Source of the DNA: JAJDFU01 sp964640855
GTDB taxonomy: Bacteria; Bacteroidota; Bacteroidia; Chitinophagales; Saprospiraceae
Length of the DNA stretch: 64,000 nucleotides
Direction of reading: 5' to 3'
Assembly (NCBI GenBank): GCA_964640855.1
Contig: CAZXIX010000008.1
Span: 1-64,000 of the forward strand
Positions 1 to 7,003 of this stretch are shown piece after piece (position 1 is the stretch's first letter; the number at the start of each line of letters is the position of its first letter). The translations under genes were made by a program, and so were the position numbers. Below the pieces are notes generated by a model, which had not been told where the DNA came from, searched no databases, and was given only the letters and a program-made list of their open reading frames with translations.

Positions 1-89
1 GGGCAATTTGCTGGCGCTTTAAGAGCTTGATCAACCAATTTGACCCATTACCAGAAATTTGACCTTTCAGGCGGCTCAAACGAAAAATG

Positions 90-578
90 TCATTCGGCAG
101 ATGGTCTCACCCCTTTCTCGACAACTGCCAATTCGATGGATTCCACGCCTTCCAGACGGTCTCTCCGGCTGTATTGTTCGAGGATAATTTGATACTTCCC
201 CGTTTGTTGAAAAAAGACATTTTCCTGGAAGGACAGGCCAAAAGTGCAGGTCTGACCGGAGCAATCCCCCTGCCAGAAACCCACCTGGTCCATCAATTCG
301 AGCGAAAGATTTTGGCTTTGGGCCTGGCCGTCCGGAAACCGGGTCCGGATACGGATGTACAGGTTTTGAAAAGGAAAATCGGTATGGTGGCGGACCTCCA
401 GTTGCAGATCGTACAGATGAAGCGTATCCGGAATGGAAAAGTCAAATACGAGGGTATCCCGGTACGTCCAGCCTTCCTCGGGTATCGGGTAAGATTTTTT
501 GTACAGCAGGTCGCTTTCACAGCCGAAAAAAAGGAGGAGGACGGTCAGTAGAAAGAGCAGTCGTAGGGACATAAACAT
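90..578 (-). CDS. gldH: Gliding motility lipoprotein GldH
   Basis: A 162-aa protein with a hydrophobic leader ending in a lipobox (FFGCES, lipidated Cys about residue 20), so it should be an envelope lipoprotein. The body fits GldH: an early W-x-x-x-D segment, a middle block of P-F-x-N-L-Y type, a D-x-x-G-x-W-x-G motif and a C-terminal R-x-D-x-L-E-G-V segment. In Bacteroidota GldH is associated with the Gld gliding and type IX secretion machinery, though its biochemical role is not well defined. A second Met two codons downstream is an alternative start. It lies about 215 nt downstream of dnaJ on the same strand. Family call by recalled motif pattern, not by search. Confidence 0.8.
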   Translation of the reverse strand: MFMSLRLLFLLTVLLLFFGCESDLLYKKSYPIPEEGWTYRDTLVFDFSIPDTLHLYDLQLEVRHHTDFPFQNLYIRIRTRFPDGQAQSQNLSLELMDQVGFWQGDCSGQTCTFGLSFQENVFFQQTGKYQIILEQYSRRDRLEGVESIELAVVEKGVRPSAE

Positions 579-793
579 GGAATAAAAAGGGTGCAGCCTT
601 AAGAACGTATTCTCCGAGCGAATTAGGGTGTTCTTGAAAAAGGTTTGGGGTAACGGAAAATTGGTGTTTTGGGTCCGGTTTAGTTAAACAGCCCCAGAAA
701 AAAAAGGGGCCTCCTTTTCCGGGGCTCCCTGCACGAAGGGCGGGGGTAGAATTCAGACCCATCCGGGTAAAAGGAAAGAGGTCCTCCTCTTCC

Positions 794-1939
794 TCACTTG
801 AAGTAGTCCCGCATTTTTTCGAAGAATCCTTTGTCGGATTTACCGGGGTCGGGATTGAAGTTGCCGCTGTTTCGCAGTTTTTCCAGTATGCTTTTTTCCT
901 CTGCGCTCAGCTTTCGGGGGGTCCAGACATTCACATGAATGAGCTGATCGCCCCGACCGTAAGCCTGCACGGAAGGGAGCCCTTTCCCACGCAGGCGGAA
1001 GATTTTTCCCGATTGGGTTCCCGAGGGGATCTTGATCTTCACTGTGCCTTCGATGGTAGGGACCTCAACGCTGGTGCCGAGAGCTGCATCGGCAAAATTG
1101 AGATAGAGTTCGAAGATGAGATTTTGACCATCCCGCTGGAGGAATTCATGTTTCTTTTCCTCAATATTGATGAGCAGGTCCCCTGCGGGGCCCCCGCGCA
1201 GGCCTGCGTTACCCTTGCCGCGCAGGCTCAGTTGCATACCTTCCTCCACACCGGCCGGAATTTCGATATCGATGGTTTCCTCATCCATCATGACGCCGTC
1301 GCCTTTACACTTGGGGCAGTTGGCGGTTACGGTTTCACCGCTTCCGTTGCAAGTGGGGCAAGTGGTAGTGGTCTGCATTTGCCCCAGGAAAGTACTGCGG
1401 ATCTGGCGCACGTAGCCGGACCCTCCGCAGGTAGCGCACCGCTGTACGGAATTGCTATCCTTGGCACCGCTGCCTCCGCACAGGTCGCAGGAAACCTGTT
1501 TTTTTACTTTGATCTTTTTGGTGACTCCGTTGGCGATGTCCTCCAGCGTTAGGCTGACCTTGATCCGCAGATTGGTGCCGCGCTGGCCGCGCGTGCGCTG
1601 GCGGGTAGCACCGGCTCCGCCGAAGAACGAACCGAAGCCGCTATCGCCGAAAATATCGCCGAAGTTGGCAAAAATGTCCTCCATGGTCATGCCGCCGCCG
1701 AAACCTCCGTTCGCATCTACGCCGGCATGCCCGTAGCGGTCGTAGCGAGCCCGCTTCTGGCCGTCGGAAAGCACCTCGTAAGCTTCCGCTGCTTCCTTAA
1801 ACTTATCCTCTGCCGATGTATCGTCCGGATTTCGGTCCGGGTGATACTTCAAGGCGAGCTTTCGATAAGACTTTTTGATCGTGGCTTCGTCAGCATCCCG
1901 GCTTACCCCCAGAACCTCGTAATAATCTCTTTTTGCCAT
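794..1939 (-). CDS. dnaJ: Chaperone DnaJ (Hsp40)
   Basis: 381 aa, full length. Residues 1-70 form the J domain with the HPD tripeptide (YHPDRNPDD) that stimulates DnaK ATPase. A Gly/Phe-rich linker follows (about 75-125), then four CxxCxGxG zinc-finger repeats (CDLCGGSG, CATCGGSG, CPTCNGSG, CPKCKGDG; about 150-220), then the C-terminal substrate-binding domains. It acts in the cytoplasm with DnaK and GrpE in protein folding. grpE lies 17 nt upstream on the same strand, so the two are almost certainly cotranscribed; dnaK is not in the window. Confidence 0.97.
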   Translation of the reverse strand: MAKRDYYEVLGVSRDADEATIKKSYRKLALKYHPDRNPDDTSAEDKFKEAAEAYEVLSDGQKRARYDRYGHAGVDANGGFGGGMTMEDIFANFGDIFGDSGFGSFFGGAGATRQRTRGQRGTNLRIKVSLTLEDIANGVTKKIKVKKQVSCDLCGGSGAKDSNSVQRCATCGGSGYVRQIRSTFLGQMQTTTTCPTCNGSGETVTANCPKCKGDGVMMDEETIDIEIPAGVEEGMQLSLRGKGNAGLRGGPAGDLLINIEEKKHEFLQRDGQNLIFELYLNFADAALGTSVEVPTIEGTVKIKIPSGTQSGKIFRLRGKGLPSVQAYGRGDQLIHVNVWTPRKLSAEEKSILEKLRNSGNFNPDPGKSDKGFFEKMRDYFK

Positions 1940-1956
1940 GTCGTTTTCTTCCTTGC

Positions 1957-2508
1957 TTATTTACCAACCACTACCTTGGCGTGCCGGATGATGCGATCGT
2001 TAAGCCAATATCCTTTTTCAACGGTATCAATGACTTTCCCTTTCAGATCTTCTGAAGGAGCGGGAAACTCCTGTATGGCTTCGTGGATTTCGGCGTCAAA
2101 AGGTTCTCCGGTACTCTCCATAGGCCGCAGGCCCTTGCGTTCCAGGGCCTGGTACAATTTGTGATAGACCGCATTGACGCCTTCGCTGAAGCTTTCCTCG
2201 GTCTCCGGATCGTCCGAAGCTTTTTTGGCCCTGTCAAAATCGTCCAGAACGGGAAGCAGGGCTGTCATGGTGTCCTGGGCTGCAGTTTTGGCCATCTCCA
2301 GGCGCTCCCGGATCGTCCGCTTTTTATAGTTTTCGAACTCCGCATACAGGCGCAGGTACTTATCCTTCAACTCCTGCATCTCTTCGATAAGATTCTCCCG
2401 ATCATCGGCCTTGTCCTCTTCGCCCTGAGCCTGCTCCTGGCCTGTATCCTCCGGCACTATATTTTCCTCGACAAACTCTTTTGTTTTATTCTCCTGATCT
2501 TTGCTCAT
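1957..2508 (-). CDS. grpE: Nucleotide exchange factor GrpE
   Basis: 183 aa. A very acidic, low-complexity N-terminus (about 1-35) is followed by a long coiled-coil helix and the conserved GrpE core (YLRLYAEFENYKKRT, LLPVLDDFDRA, and a C-terminal G-Y-x-L-N-D-R-I-I-R-H-A-K-V motif). GrpE promotes ADP release from DnaK. First gene of the grpE-dnaJ pair. The upstream region contains TGTCA/TGACA repeats and a TAnnTTTG element, annotated separately. Confidence 0.96.
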   Translation of the reverse strand: MSKDQENKTKEFVEENIVPEDTGQEQAQGEEDKADDRENLIEEMQELKDKYLRLYAEFENYKKRTIRERLEMAKTAAQDTMTALLPVLDDFDRAKKASDDPETEESFSEGVNAVYHKLYQALERKGLRPMESTGEPFDAEIHEAIQEFPAPSEDLKGKVIDTVEKGYWLNDRIIRHAKVVVGK

Positions 2509-2557
2509 TTTCTGCTAGTTTAACCCCCATATCCAGCGCAATAACTCTGCCAACGAT

Positions 2558-2577
2558 TGTCAAATGACAAAATGACA
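2558..2577 (-). promoter_or_regulatory. TGTCA/TGACA repeat upstream of grpE
   Basis: An inverted pair TGTCA-N2-TGACA (2558-2569) is followed three bases later by another TGACA (2573-2577). Read on the minus strand this is two tandem TGTCATTT units followed by GACA, about 50 nt before the grpE start. Its symmetry and position before a heat-shock gene suggest a regulator site or promoter element. No regulator is identified. Confidence 0.35.
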
Positions 2578-2615
2578 GGGAAAGTTTAATCGGTCCAGAC
2601 CGGGATTCCCGGTGG

Positions 2616-2623
2616 CAAAGATA
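2616..2623 (-). promoter_or_regulatory. Possible -7 promoter element for grpE
   Basis: On the minus strand this reads TATCTTTG, matching the Bacteroidota TAnnTTTG -7 consensus, about 108 nt before grpE. No good -33 TTTG is visible at the usual 19-21 nt spacing, so support is weak. Confidence 0.25.
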
Positions 2624-2735
2624 CATTCGCCAAGCCGGAACGGGTCGGTCTCCCGCCTTTTTTGGGTTCCTTCGGGGAAGAGATTCCATTTGAGATTATT
2701 TTGTACCTTATTTCCCGGCAATTTATTTACCCCTT

Positions 2736-3644
2736 ATGAAAACCATTGTACCAAAGGATTTGAGCCCTTCCGAACGGCATCAGCTTTTGGTGGGAAGTGT
2801 GGCCCCCAGGCCCATCGCCTTTGTTTCCTCCCTCGATCGGGAAGGCACTCCCAACCTGGCCCCATACAGCTTTTTCAACGTATTCAGCTCCTCTCCTCCC
2901 ATTCTGGTTTTCAGCTCCAACCGCCGGGTTAAGAATAATACGACAAAAGATACCCTTCACAATGCCGAAGCTACCGGCGAACTGGTCATCAATACGATCA
3001 ATTACCCCATCGTCCGGCAAGCTGTGCTGACCAGCGTCGAATTCCCTCCCGAGGTGAGCGAATTCGAAAAAGTAGGCCTCACTCCGATCCCAAGCGAACA
3101 GGTGAAGCCCTTCCGGGTCAAGGAATCGCCTGTGCAATTCGAGTGCAAGGTCAGAGATATCATTCCCCTGGGAGATACCGGAGGAGCGGGACACCTGATC
3201 ATCTGCGACATCCTGCTGATGCACTTCGCCGAATCGATCTTTGATGAAAAGGGCAGGATCAATCCGCACAAGATCGACCTGATGGGCCGGATGGGGAGGG
3301 CTTTTTATGTGAGAGCCAGCGCCGAATCCATCCAGTATATCTATCAGCACGTTACCAAACCGGTAGTCGGATACGATGGCCTCCCGGAAAGCGTTCGCAA
3401 CAGCGAGATCCTGACCGGAAACAACCTGGGGCAGTTGAGCGGGATCGAAAACGCTCCCTCCCCTTCCGAACTGGAGGCACTCAAAGACCAGGACCGGATT
3501 CAGGAAATCCTGAACTCCGACTCGCCCCTCCTGGAATTGCACAGGTATGCGCAGATCGAACTGGCTAAAGACAATGTGGACCTGGCTGCCCGTATCGCCT
3601 GGCTGGGCGAAACGCTATCGAAAACCATCGCCTCTGATCCGTGA
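2736..3644 (+). CDS. Flavin reductase family protein (FMN-binding split barrel)
   Basis: 302 aa. Residues 1 to about 200 match the flavin reductase-like / DIM6-NTAB domain: L-L-V-G-S-V-A-P-R-P-I-A-F-V near the N-terminus, the APYSFFNVFSSSPP segment and a VINTINY region, which form the FMN-binding split barrel. Members reduce flavins with NAD(P)H or bind FMN. The 100-residue C-terminal extension is helical and acidic and not assigned. The stop codon overlaps the GTG start of the next gene (GTGA), implying translational coupling. The substrate cannot be determined. Confidence 0.82.
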   Translation: MKTIVPKDLSPSERHQLLVGSVAPRPIAFVSSLDREGTPNLAPYSFFNVFSSSPPILVFSSNRRVKNNTTKDTLHNAEATGELVINTINYPIVRQAVLTSVEFPPEVSEFEKVGLTPIPSEQVKPFRVKESPVQFECKVRDIIPLGDTGGAGHLIICDILLMHFAESIFDEKGRINPHKIDLMGRMGRAFYVRASAESIQYIYQHVTKPVVGYDGLPESVRNSEILTGNNLGQLSGIENAPSPSELEALKDQDRIQEILNSDSPLLELHRYAQIELAKDNVDLAARIAWLGETLSKTIASDP

Positions 3645-4129
3645 ATAGCTACACCCGAACCATCGTTTTTCTGATCCTGGGATCGCTCGCCCTGGGATAT
3701 TCCTGCAAACCATCCGCTCCTCCGCAGGCAGAGGAAAATGCCTTTGCCTTTGATCCGGAACAGGCCCGGGAATTGGGCGCCGATGACTACGGTATGAAAA
3801 CCTATGTCATGGCCTTTCTCAAATCCGGACCCAACCGATCCGCCGATTCCCTTGAGCGGACCCGGCTGCAACGCGCACATCTCGACAATATCACCCGATT
3901 GGCAGAAGAAGGTAAACTCGTCCTGGCCGGCCCTTTCCTGGGCGACGGAGAAGTTCGGGGCATTTACATTTTTGACGTGCCGACCCTGGAGGAAGCCGAA
4001 GCATTGACCCACTCGGATCCCGCCATCCAGGCCGGAAGCCTGATCATGGAATTGCACCCCTGGTACGGATCTGCCGCCCTTCCTTTACTCCAGGATATGC
4101 ATCGGAAAATCGCCAGGAAAAAGATCTGA
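3641..4129 (+). CDS. YciI-like domain lipoprotein
   Basis: 162 aa starting at GTG, overlapping the upstream flavin reductase by 4 nt. The N-terminus is a lipoprotein signal (LGSLALGYSCKPS). The rest resembles the YciI/DUF1330-type ferredoxin-like fold: MKTYVMAFLKSGPNR, then R-A-H-L-D-N-I-x-x-L-A-E-E-G-K-L-V-L-A-G-P-F and I-Y-I-F-D-V-x-x-x-E-E-A. Such proteins usually occur as small dimers with a conserved His/Asp; H in RAHLDN may be that residue. The function of the lipidated form is unknown. Confidence 0.7.
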   Translation: MNSYTRTIVFLILGSLALGYSCKPSAPPQAEENAFAFDPEQARELGADDYGMKTYVMAFLKSGPNRSADSLERTRLQRAHLDNITRLAEEGKLVLAGPFLGDGEVRGIYIFDVPTLEEAEALTHSDPAIQAGSLIMELHPWYGSAALPLLQDMHRKIARKKI

Positions 4130-4193
4130 TCTCCCCAAAAAAGGAAGGTGTGTGTCCGAAACAGGACGAGTAACCCAAAATAAAGATCTGCAC

Positions 4194-4213
4194 ATTAGAC
4201 CAATTGGTCTAAT
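4194..4213. promoter_or_regulatory. Perfect 20-nt palindrome, NemR-like operator
   Basis: ATTAGACCAATTGGTCTAAT is identical to its reverse complement. It contains TAGACC-N4-GGTCTA, the form of the operator bound by the TetR-family repressor NemR of E. coli. It sits 36 nt before the haloalkane dehalogenase start, where a repressor would block transcription. The TetR gene 1.1 kb downstream is the obvious candidate ligand, by inference. Confidence 0.65.
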
Positions 4214-4248
4214 AAACCTAAATTTCATGCCAAACAAAACCGAGCATC

Positions 4249-5139
4249 ATGCCTGCCCAAGCTGAGAGATCCATCCGCACCGACTTTCCTCTTGAATCCC
4301 ATTACTTGGAAGTCAAAGGGTCACGAATGCATTACATCGAAGAAGGAGAAGGAGACCCTATTCTTTTTCTGCACGGCAATCCGACCTCCTCTTACCTCTG
4401 GCGCAACATCATACCCTATCTGACCGGCAAAGGGCGCTGCATTGCTCCGGACCTGATCGGCATGGGGAAATCCGACAAACCAGATATTCCTTATCGCTTT
4501 TTCGATCACTATGCCTATCTGGAGGAATTTATTGAAAAGCTGGGCCTGGAGAAGATCACTCTGGTGATACATGACTGGGGCTCGGGACTGGGATTTCACT
4601 ATGCCGCCGAGCATCCCGAAAAGATCAAGGGAATCGCTTTCATGGAAGCCATTTTTCGGCCCACGAAATGGAGCGCCTTTCCGGCGGGCTACAAGATCGG
4701 TTTTCAGCTCATGCGCACGCCCTACCTGGGCTGGTTCATGATCAGCGTAGGCAATTTTTTCATCAATCAGTTGATGCCCAACGCTATTGCGCGCAAGCTT
4801 ACCCGGGAAGAGCTCGATCACTACAATGCGCCTTACCCCAACGTCAAAAGCCGGAAACCCATTCGCGTTTGGCCGCAGGAAATCCCGATCGAAGGCAAAC
4901 CCAGAGATGTGCATGAGGCCGTCAGCCGGTATCACGAATGGCTCAAGCAGAGCACCATCCCGAAGATCCTGTTCTACGGCGAACCGGGAGGGTTGATCGA
5001 TGCCCGATCCGTAGCCTGGATTGAAGAGCATTTTCCCAATACGGAGACCGTTTCCATCGGAAAGGGCATTCATTACCTGCAGGAGGATAATCCCCACGGG
5101 ATCGGAGAGAAATTGGCGGAGTGGTATTCCCGGCTATAG
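4249..5139 (+). CDS. Haloalkane dehalogenase (alpha/beta hydrolase, HLD-II-like)
   Basis: 296 aa. The catalytic set expected of subfamily II dehalogenases (LinB/DhaA type) is visible: nucleophile D109 in HDWGS, halide-stabilising W110 next to it and N44 in HGNPTSS, catalytic acid E133 in MEAIFRP, and base H275 in IHYLQEDNP. These hydrolyse carbon-halogen bonds of haloalkanes to alcohol, halide and a proton (EC 3.8.1.5) without cofactors. No signal peptide, so cytoplasmic. The gene stands alone behind a perfect palindrome and is followed by a tetR gene on the same strand, so inducible control is likely. Another alpha/beta hydrolase activity cannot be excluded, but the N/W/D/E/H set is specific. 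Confidence 0.85.
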   Translation: MPAQAERSIRTDFPLESHYLEVKGSRMHYIEEGEGDPILFLHGNPTSSYLWRNIIPYLTGKGRCIAPDLIGMGKSDKPDIPYRFFDHYAYLEEFIEKLGLEKITLVIHDWGSGLGFHYAAEHPEKIKGIAFMEAIFRPTKWSAFPAGYKIGFQLMRTPYLGWFMISVGNFFINQLMPNAIARKLTREELDHYNAPYPNVKSRKPIRVWPQEIPIEGKPRDVHEAVSRYHEWLKQSTIPKILFYGEPGGLIDARSVAWIEEHFPNTETVSIGKGIHYLQEDNPHGIGEKLAEWYSRL

Positions 5140-5218
5140 CCGTATCAACTTCGCTTCCCACAGGGTTTTCAAGCTGAAAACCCCTTGTTCCCTTCATTCG
5201 GTGTCCGATCGAAAAAAT

Positions 5219-5244
5219 TAATTTGGAATGTTTGTTCCAAATTA
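5219..5244. promoter_or_regulatory. Inverted repeat with 10-bp arms upstream of tetR
   Basis: TAATTTGGAA and TTCCAAATTA are perfect 10-bp arms separated by TGTTTG, about 80 nt before the tetR start. Likely an autoregulatory operator. It shares TTGGAAC with the second repeat at 5256-5272. Confidence 0.5.
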
Positions 5245-5255
5245 TGCATGTTTGC

Positions 5256-5272
5256 GAACGAAACGATCGTTC
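5256..5272. promoter_or_regulatory. Second inverted repeat upstream of tetR
   Basis: GAACGA and TCGTTC form 6-bp arms around a 5-nt spacer, 54 nt before tetR. Read on the minus strand the flank is TTGGAACGA, similar to half of the repeat at 5219-5244, so the two may be tandem binding sites. Confidence 0.4.
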
Positions 5273-5291
5273 CAATATTAATTAAGTTTGT

Positions 5292-5313
5292 GGGGACAGT
5301 CTAATCTGTCCCC
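5292..5313 (+). other. Hairpin in the tetR leader
   Basis: GGGGACAG and CTGTCCCC form a perfect 8-bp stem with loop TCTAAT, ending 12 nt before the tetR start codon. It lies in the presumed 5' leader. It could limit ribosome access or be a third protein site. Confidence 0.45.
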
Positions 5314-5325
5314 CCCCTTTTCTCT

Positions 5326-5907
5326 ATGCCTAGAACAAAAGCATTTAATGAAAATGAAGCCTTAGGAAAGGCGTTACAGCTGTTTTGGAAGCAGGGCTAT
5401 CATGCAACCTCCGTCCAAGACCTGGTGGATCACCTCAGCATCAACCGCGCAAGCTTGTACGATACCTTTGGCGGCAAAAAAGAGCTTTTCGAAAGAGCAT
5501 TTGATCAATACATCCAATCCAATACCGCGCAGTTGCGGTCTTTTCTTCAACAGCAATCCAGCGTGAGGTCAGGCCTTAGGAAGCTGTTTATCAATACCAT
5601 CCGGGAATCTGTGAATGATCCCCACCGAAAAGGTTGTTTCGTGGTAAATACGACGACCGAGCTGGTGCCCAACGACCCGGATATCATACCAACCCTGGAG
5701 AAAAACCGGCACCGTTTTGAAAGCCTTTTCCTGGATTATTTGCGGATGGGCCAAGAAAAACGGGAAATTCCTGCCGGGAAAGACCTTCCGGCCATCGCTC
5801 GCCTTCTGTTCACGCTATACAACGGATTAAAGGTAGTAGCTAAAACCAACCCGACGGAGGAAGACCAACTGGCCTCGGTAGATGCTCTACTGACCATTCT
5901 GGATTAA
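5326..5907 (+). CDS. TetR/AcrR family transcriptional regulator
   Basis: 193 aa. The N-terminal helix-turn-helix (about 26-50: TSVQDLVDHLSINRASLYDTFG) is typical of TetR regulators. The ligand-binding part contains K-G-C-F-V-V-N-T-T-T-E-L with C104, the position where NemR/AcuR-like regulators often carry a cysteine; whether it is a redox or electrophile sensor here is inference. Its leader holds two inverted repeats and a hairpin. It follows a haloalkane dehalogenase whose promoter carries a TAGACC-N4-GGTCTA palindrome, so it probably represses that gene and itself. Confidence 0.88.
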   Translation: MPRTKAFNENEALGKALQLFWKQGYHATSVQDLVDHLSINRASLYDTFGGKKELFERAFDQYIQSNTAQLRSFLQQQSSVRSGLRKLFINTIRESVNDPHRKGCFVVNTTTELVPNDPDIIPTLEKNRHRFESLFLDYLRMGQEKREIPAGKDLPAIARLLFTLYNGLKVVAKTNPTEEDQLASVDALLTILD

Positions 5908-5927
5908 TAAGTGTGGAAAAAATCAGA

Positions 5928-6932
5928 TCAGTCCTGCTGACTGAAGTCGATCTCGGTATTGTCGCCGATGTTCAGACTTTGCCTCAGGCCGCGGATGGAG
6001 GTGTCGTTGCCCACCACCGAAGATTGCAATACCACCTCTGCGATGGAGGCGTAATTGCCGATGATGGAATTTTGGATGATGGCATTATCGATCCGGGTAT
6101 GTTGCCCCAGCGTGACATGAGGACCCACGATTGAATTCGAGATCTGACATCCTTCTCCGATGCTAACCGGGTCAATAATGATGGAGTTATCAAAATTAGG
6201 GAGATTGGCTGAGGCGTAGCCCTCTCTATCCAACAGAGTCGCGTTGGTTTCCAGCAGCACCTCCTTTTTGCCGCAATTGAACCAATTGTCAACGGAAAAA
6301 GAACCGATCTGGACATCGCGCTCGATCATGCGCATCAGTGCGTCGGTCAGGGGAAATTCTCCGTAGGAACGAATATTGTTCACCACATTGAACTGAAGCG
6401 CCTCGATCAGCGCCTCCACTTCAATGATCTTGTAAAGCCCGACCATGGCCAGATCGGATTTGGGGATCTTGGGTTTTTCCACCACCCGGGCGATCCAGCC
6501 GTCGTCACCATACTCCACGACGCCGTATTCCCAGGGTTGGCTGACCTTGCTTACCCCGACGCAGGAAGCCGGAAAATCAACCACCCGGCGCATATCGACA
6601 TCGATGATCACATCTCCGAAAAAGATATACACCTCGTCGGACCCTTGAAAGAACTCCCGGGCCACCCAAAGGGCGTGGGCAGAACCCAGGCGCTCTTCCT
6701 GGGTGACGAATTTCATATTCAGATCGGGATAGGTCTCCTCTACATAATTCTTGATCTTCTCCCCCAGGTAGCCGATCACAAAAATGAAGTCCTCGATGCC
6801 CACATGCCGGAGTTGCTCGATCAGGTAGGATATAATGGGCTTGCCAGCCACCGGGATCAGTGGCTTGGGGTTGGCGTATGTCAAAGGGCGTAGCCGGGTT
6901 CCGGCACCGGCAACAGGAATGATGGCCTTCAT
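5928..6932 (-). CDS. Sugar-phosphate nucleotidyltransferase with left-handed beta-helix tail
   Basis: 334 aa with the start at the ATG preceding KAIIPVAGAGTRLRP. That motif plus Y-A-N-P-K-P-L-I-P-V-A-G-K-P is the nucleotide-binding signature of NDP-sugar pyrophosphorylases (RmlA/GlmU/GlgC type), and I-F-F-G-D-V-I-I-D is the metal-binding region. Residues from about 245 on show hexapeptide-like repeats (INDPVSIGEG-like, IVGPHVTLG, IIGNYASI, VVGNDTSI), a left-handed beta-helix. The protein probably makes an activated sugar for envelope glycans; which sugar is unclear. It lies downstream of the efflux operon but is separated from it by a terminator. Confidence 0.85.
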   Translation of the reverse strand: MKAIIPVAGAGTRLRPLTYANPKPLIPVAGKPIISYLIEQLRHVGIEDFIFVIGYLGEKIKNYVEETYPDLNMKFVTQEERLGSAHALWVAREFFQGSDEVYIFFGDVIIDVDMRRVVDFPASCVGVSKVSQPWEYGVVEYGDDGWIARVVEKPKIPKSDLAMVGLYKIIEVEALIEALQFNVVNNIRSYGEFPLTDALMRMIERDVQIGSFSVDNWFNCGKKEVLLETNATLLDREGYASANLPNFDNSIIIDPVSIGEGCQISNSIVGPHVTLGQHTRIDNAIIQNSIIGNYASIAEVVLQSSVVGNDTSIRGLRQSLNIGDNTEIDFSQQD

Positions 6933-6960
6933 TATCGCGTGGCTTAGACCCAGGCAATAT

Positions 6961-6996
6961 AAAGAAAAGACCCGGCCGTGATTCCCAGCCGGGTCT
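6961..6996 (-). terminator. Rho-independent terminator after the RND efflux operon
   Basis: On the minus strand AGACCCGGC and GCCGGGTCT form a perfect 9-bp GC-rich stem with an 11-nt loop, followed by a T-rich tract (TTTCTTT). It starts 7 nt beyond the stop codon of the RND permease. Confidence 0.85.
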
Positions 6997-7003
6997 ATTT
7001 CTG

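Noticed and set aside
1..89. Partial gene at the window start
   Set aside because: Neither strand shows a convincing coding sequence beyond the gldH stop. The repeated AATTTGACC motif is too short to interpret.
660..760. T8 tract and GC-rich repeats between dnaJ and gldH as a terminator
   Set aside because: The stem that could precede the T run on the minus strand does not pair cleanly, and GCCCC/GGGGC pairs around the T run rather than before it.
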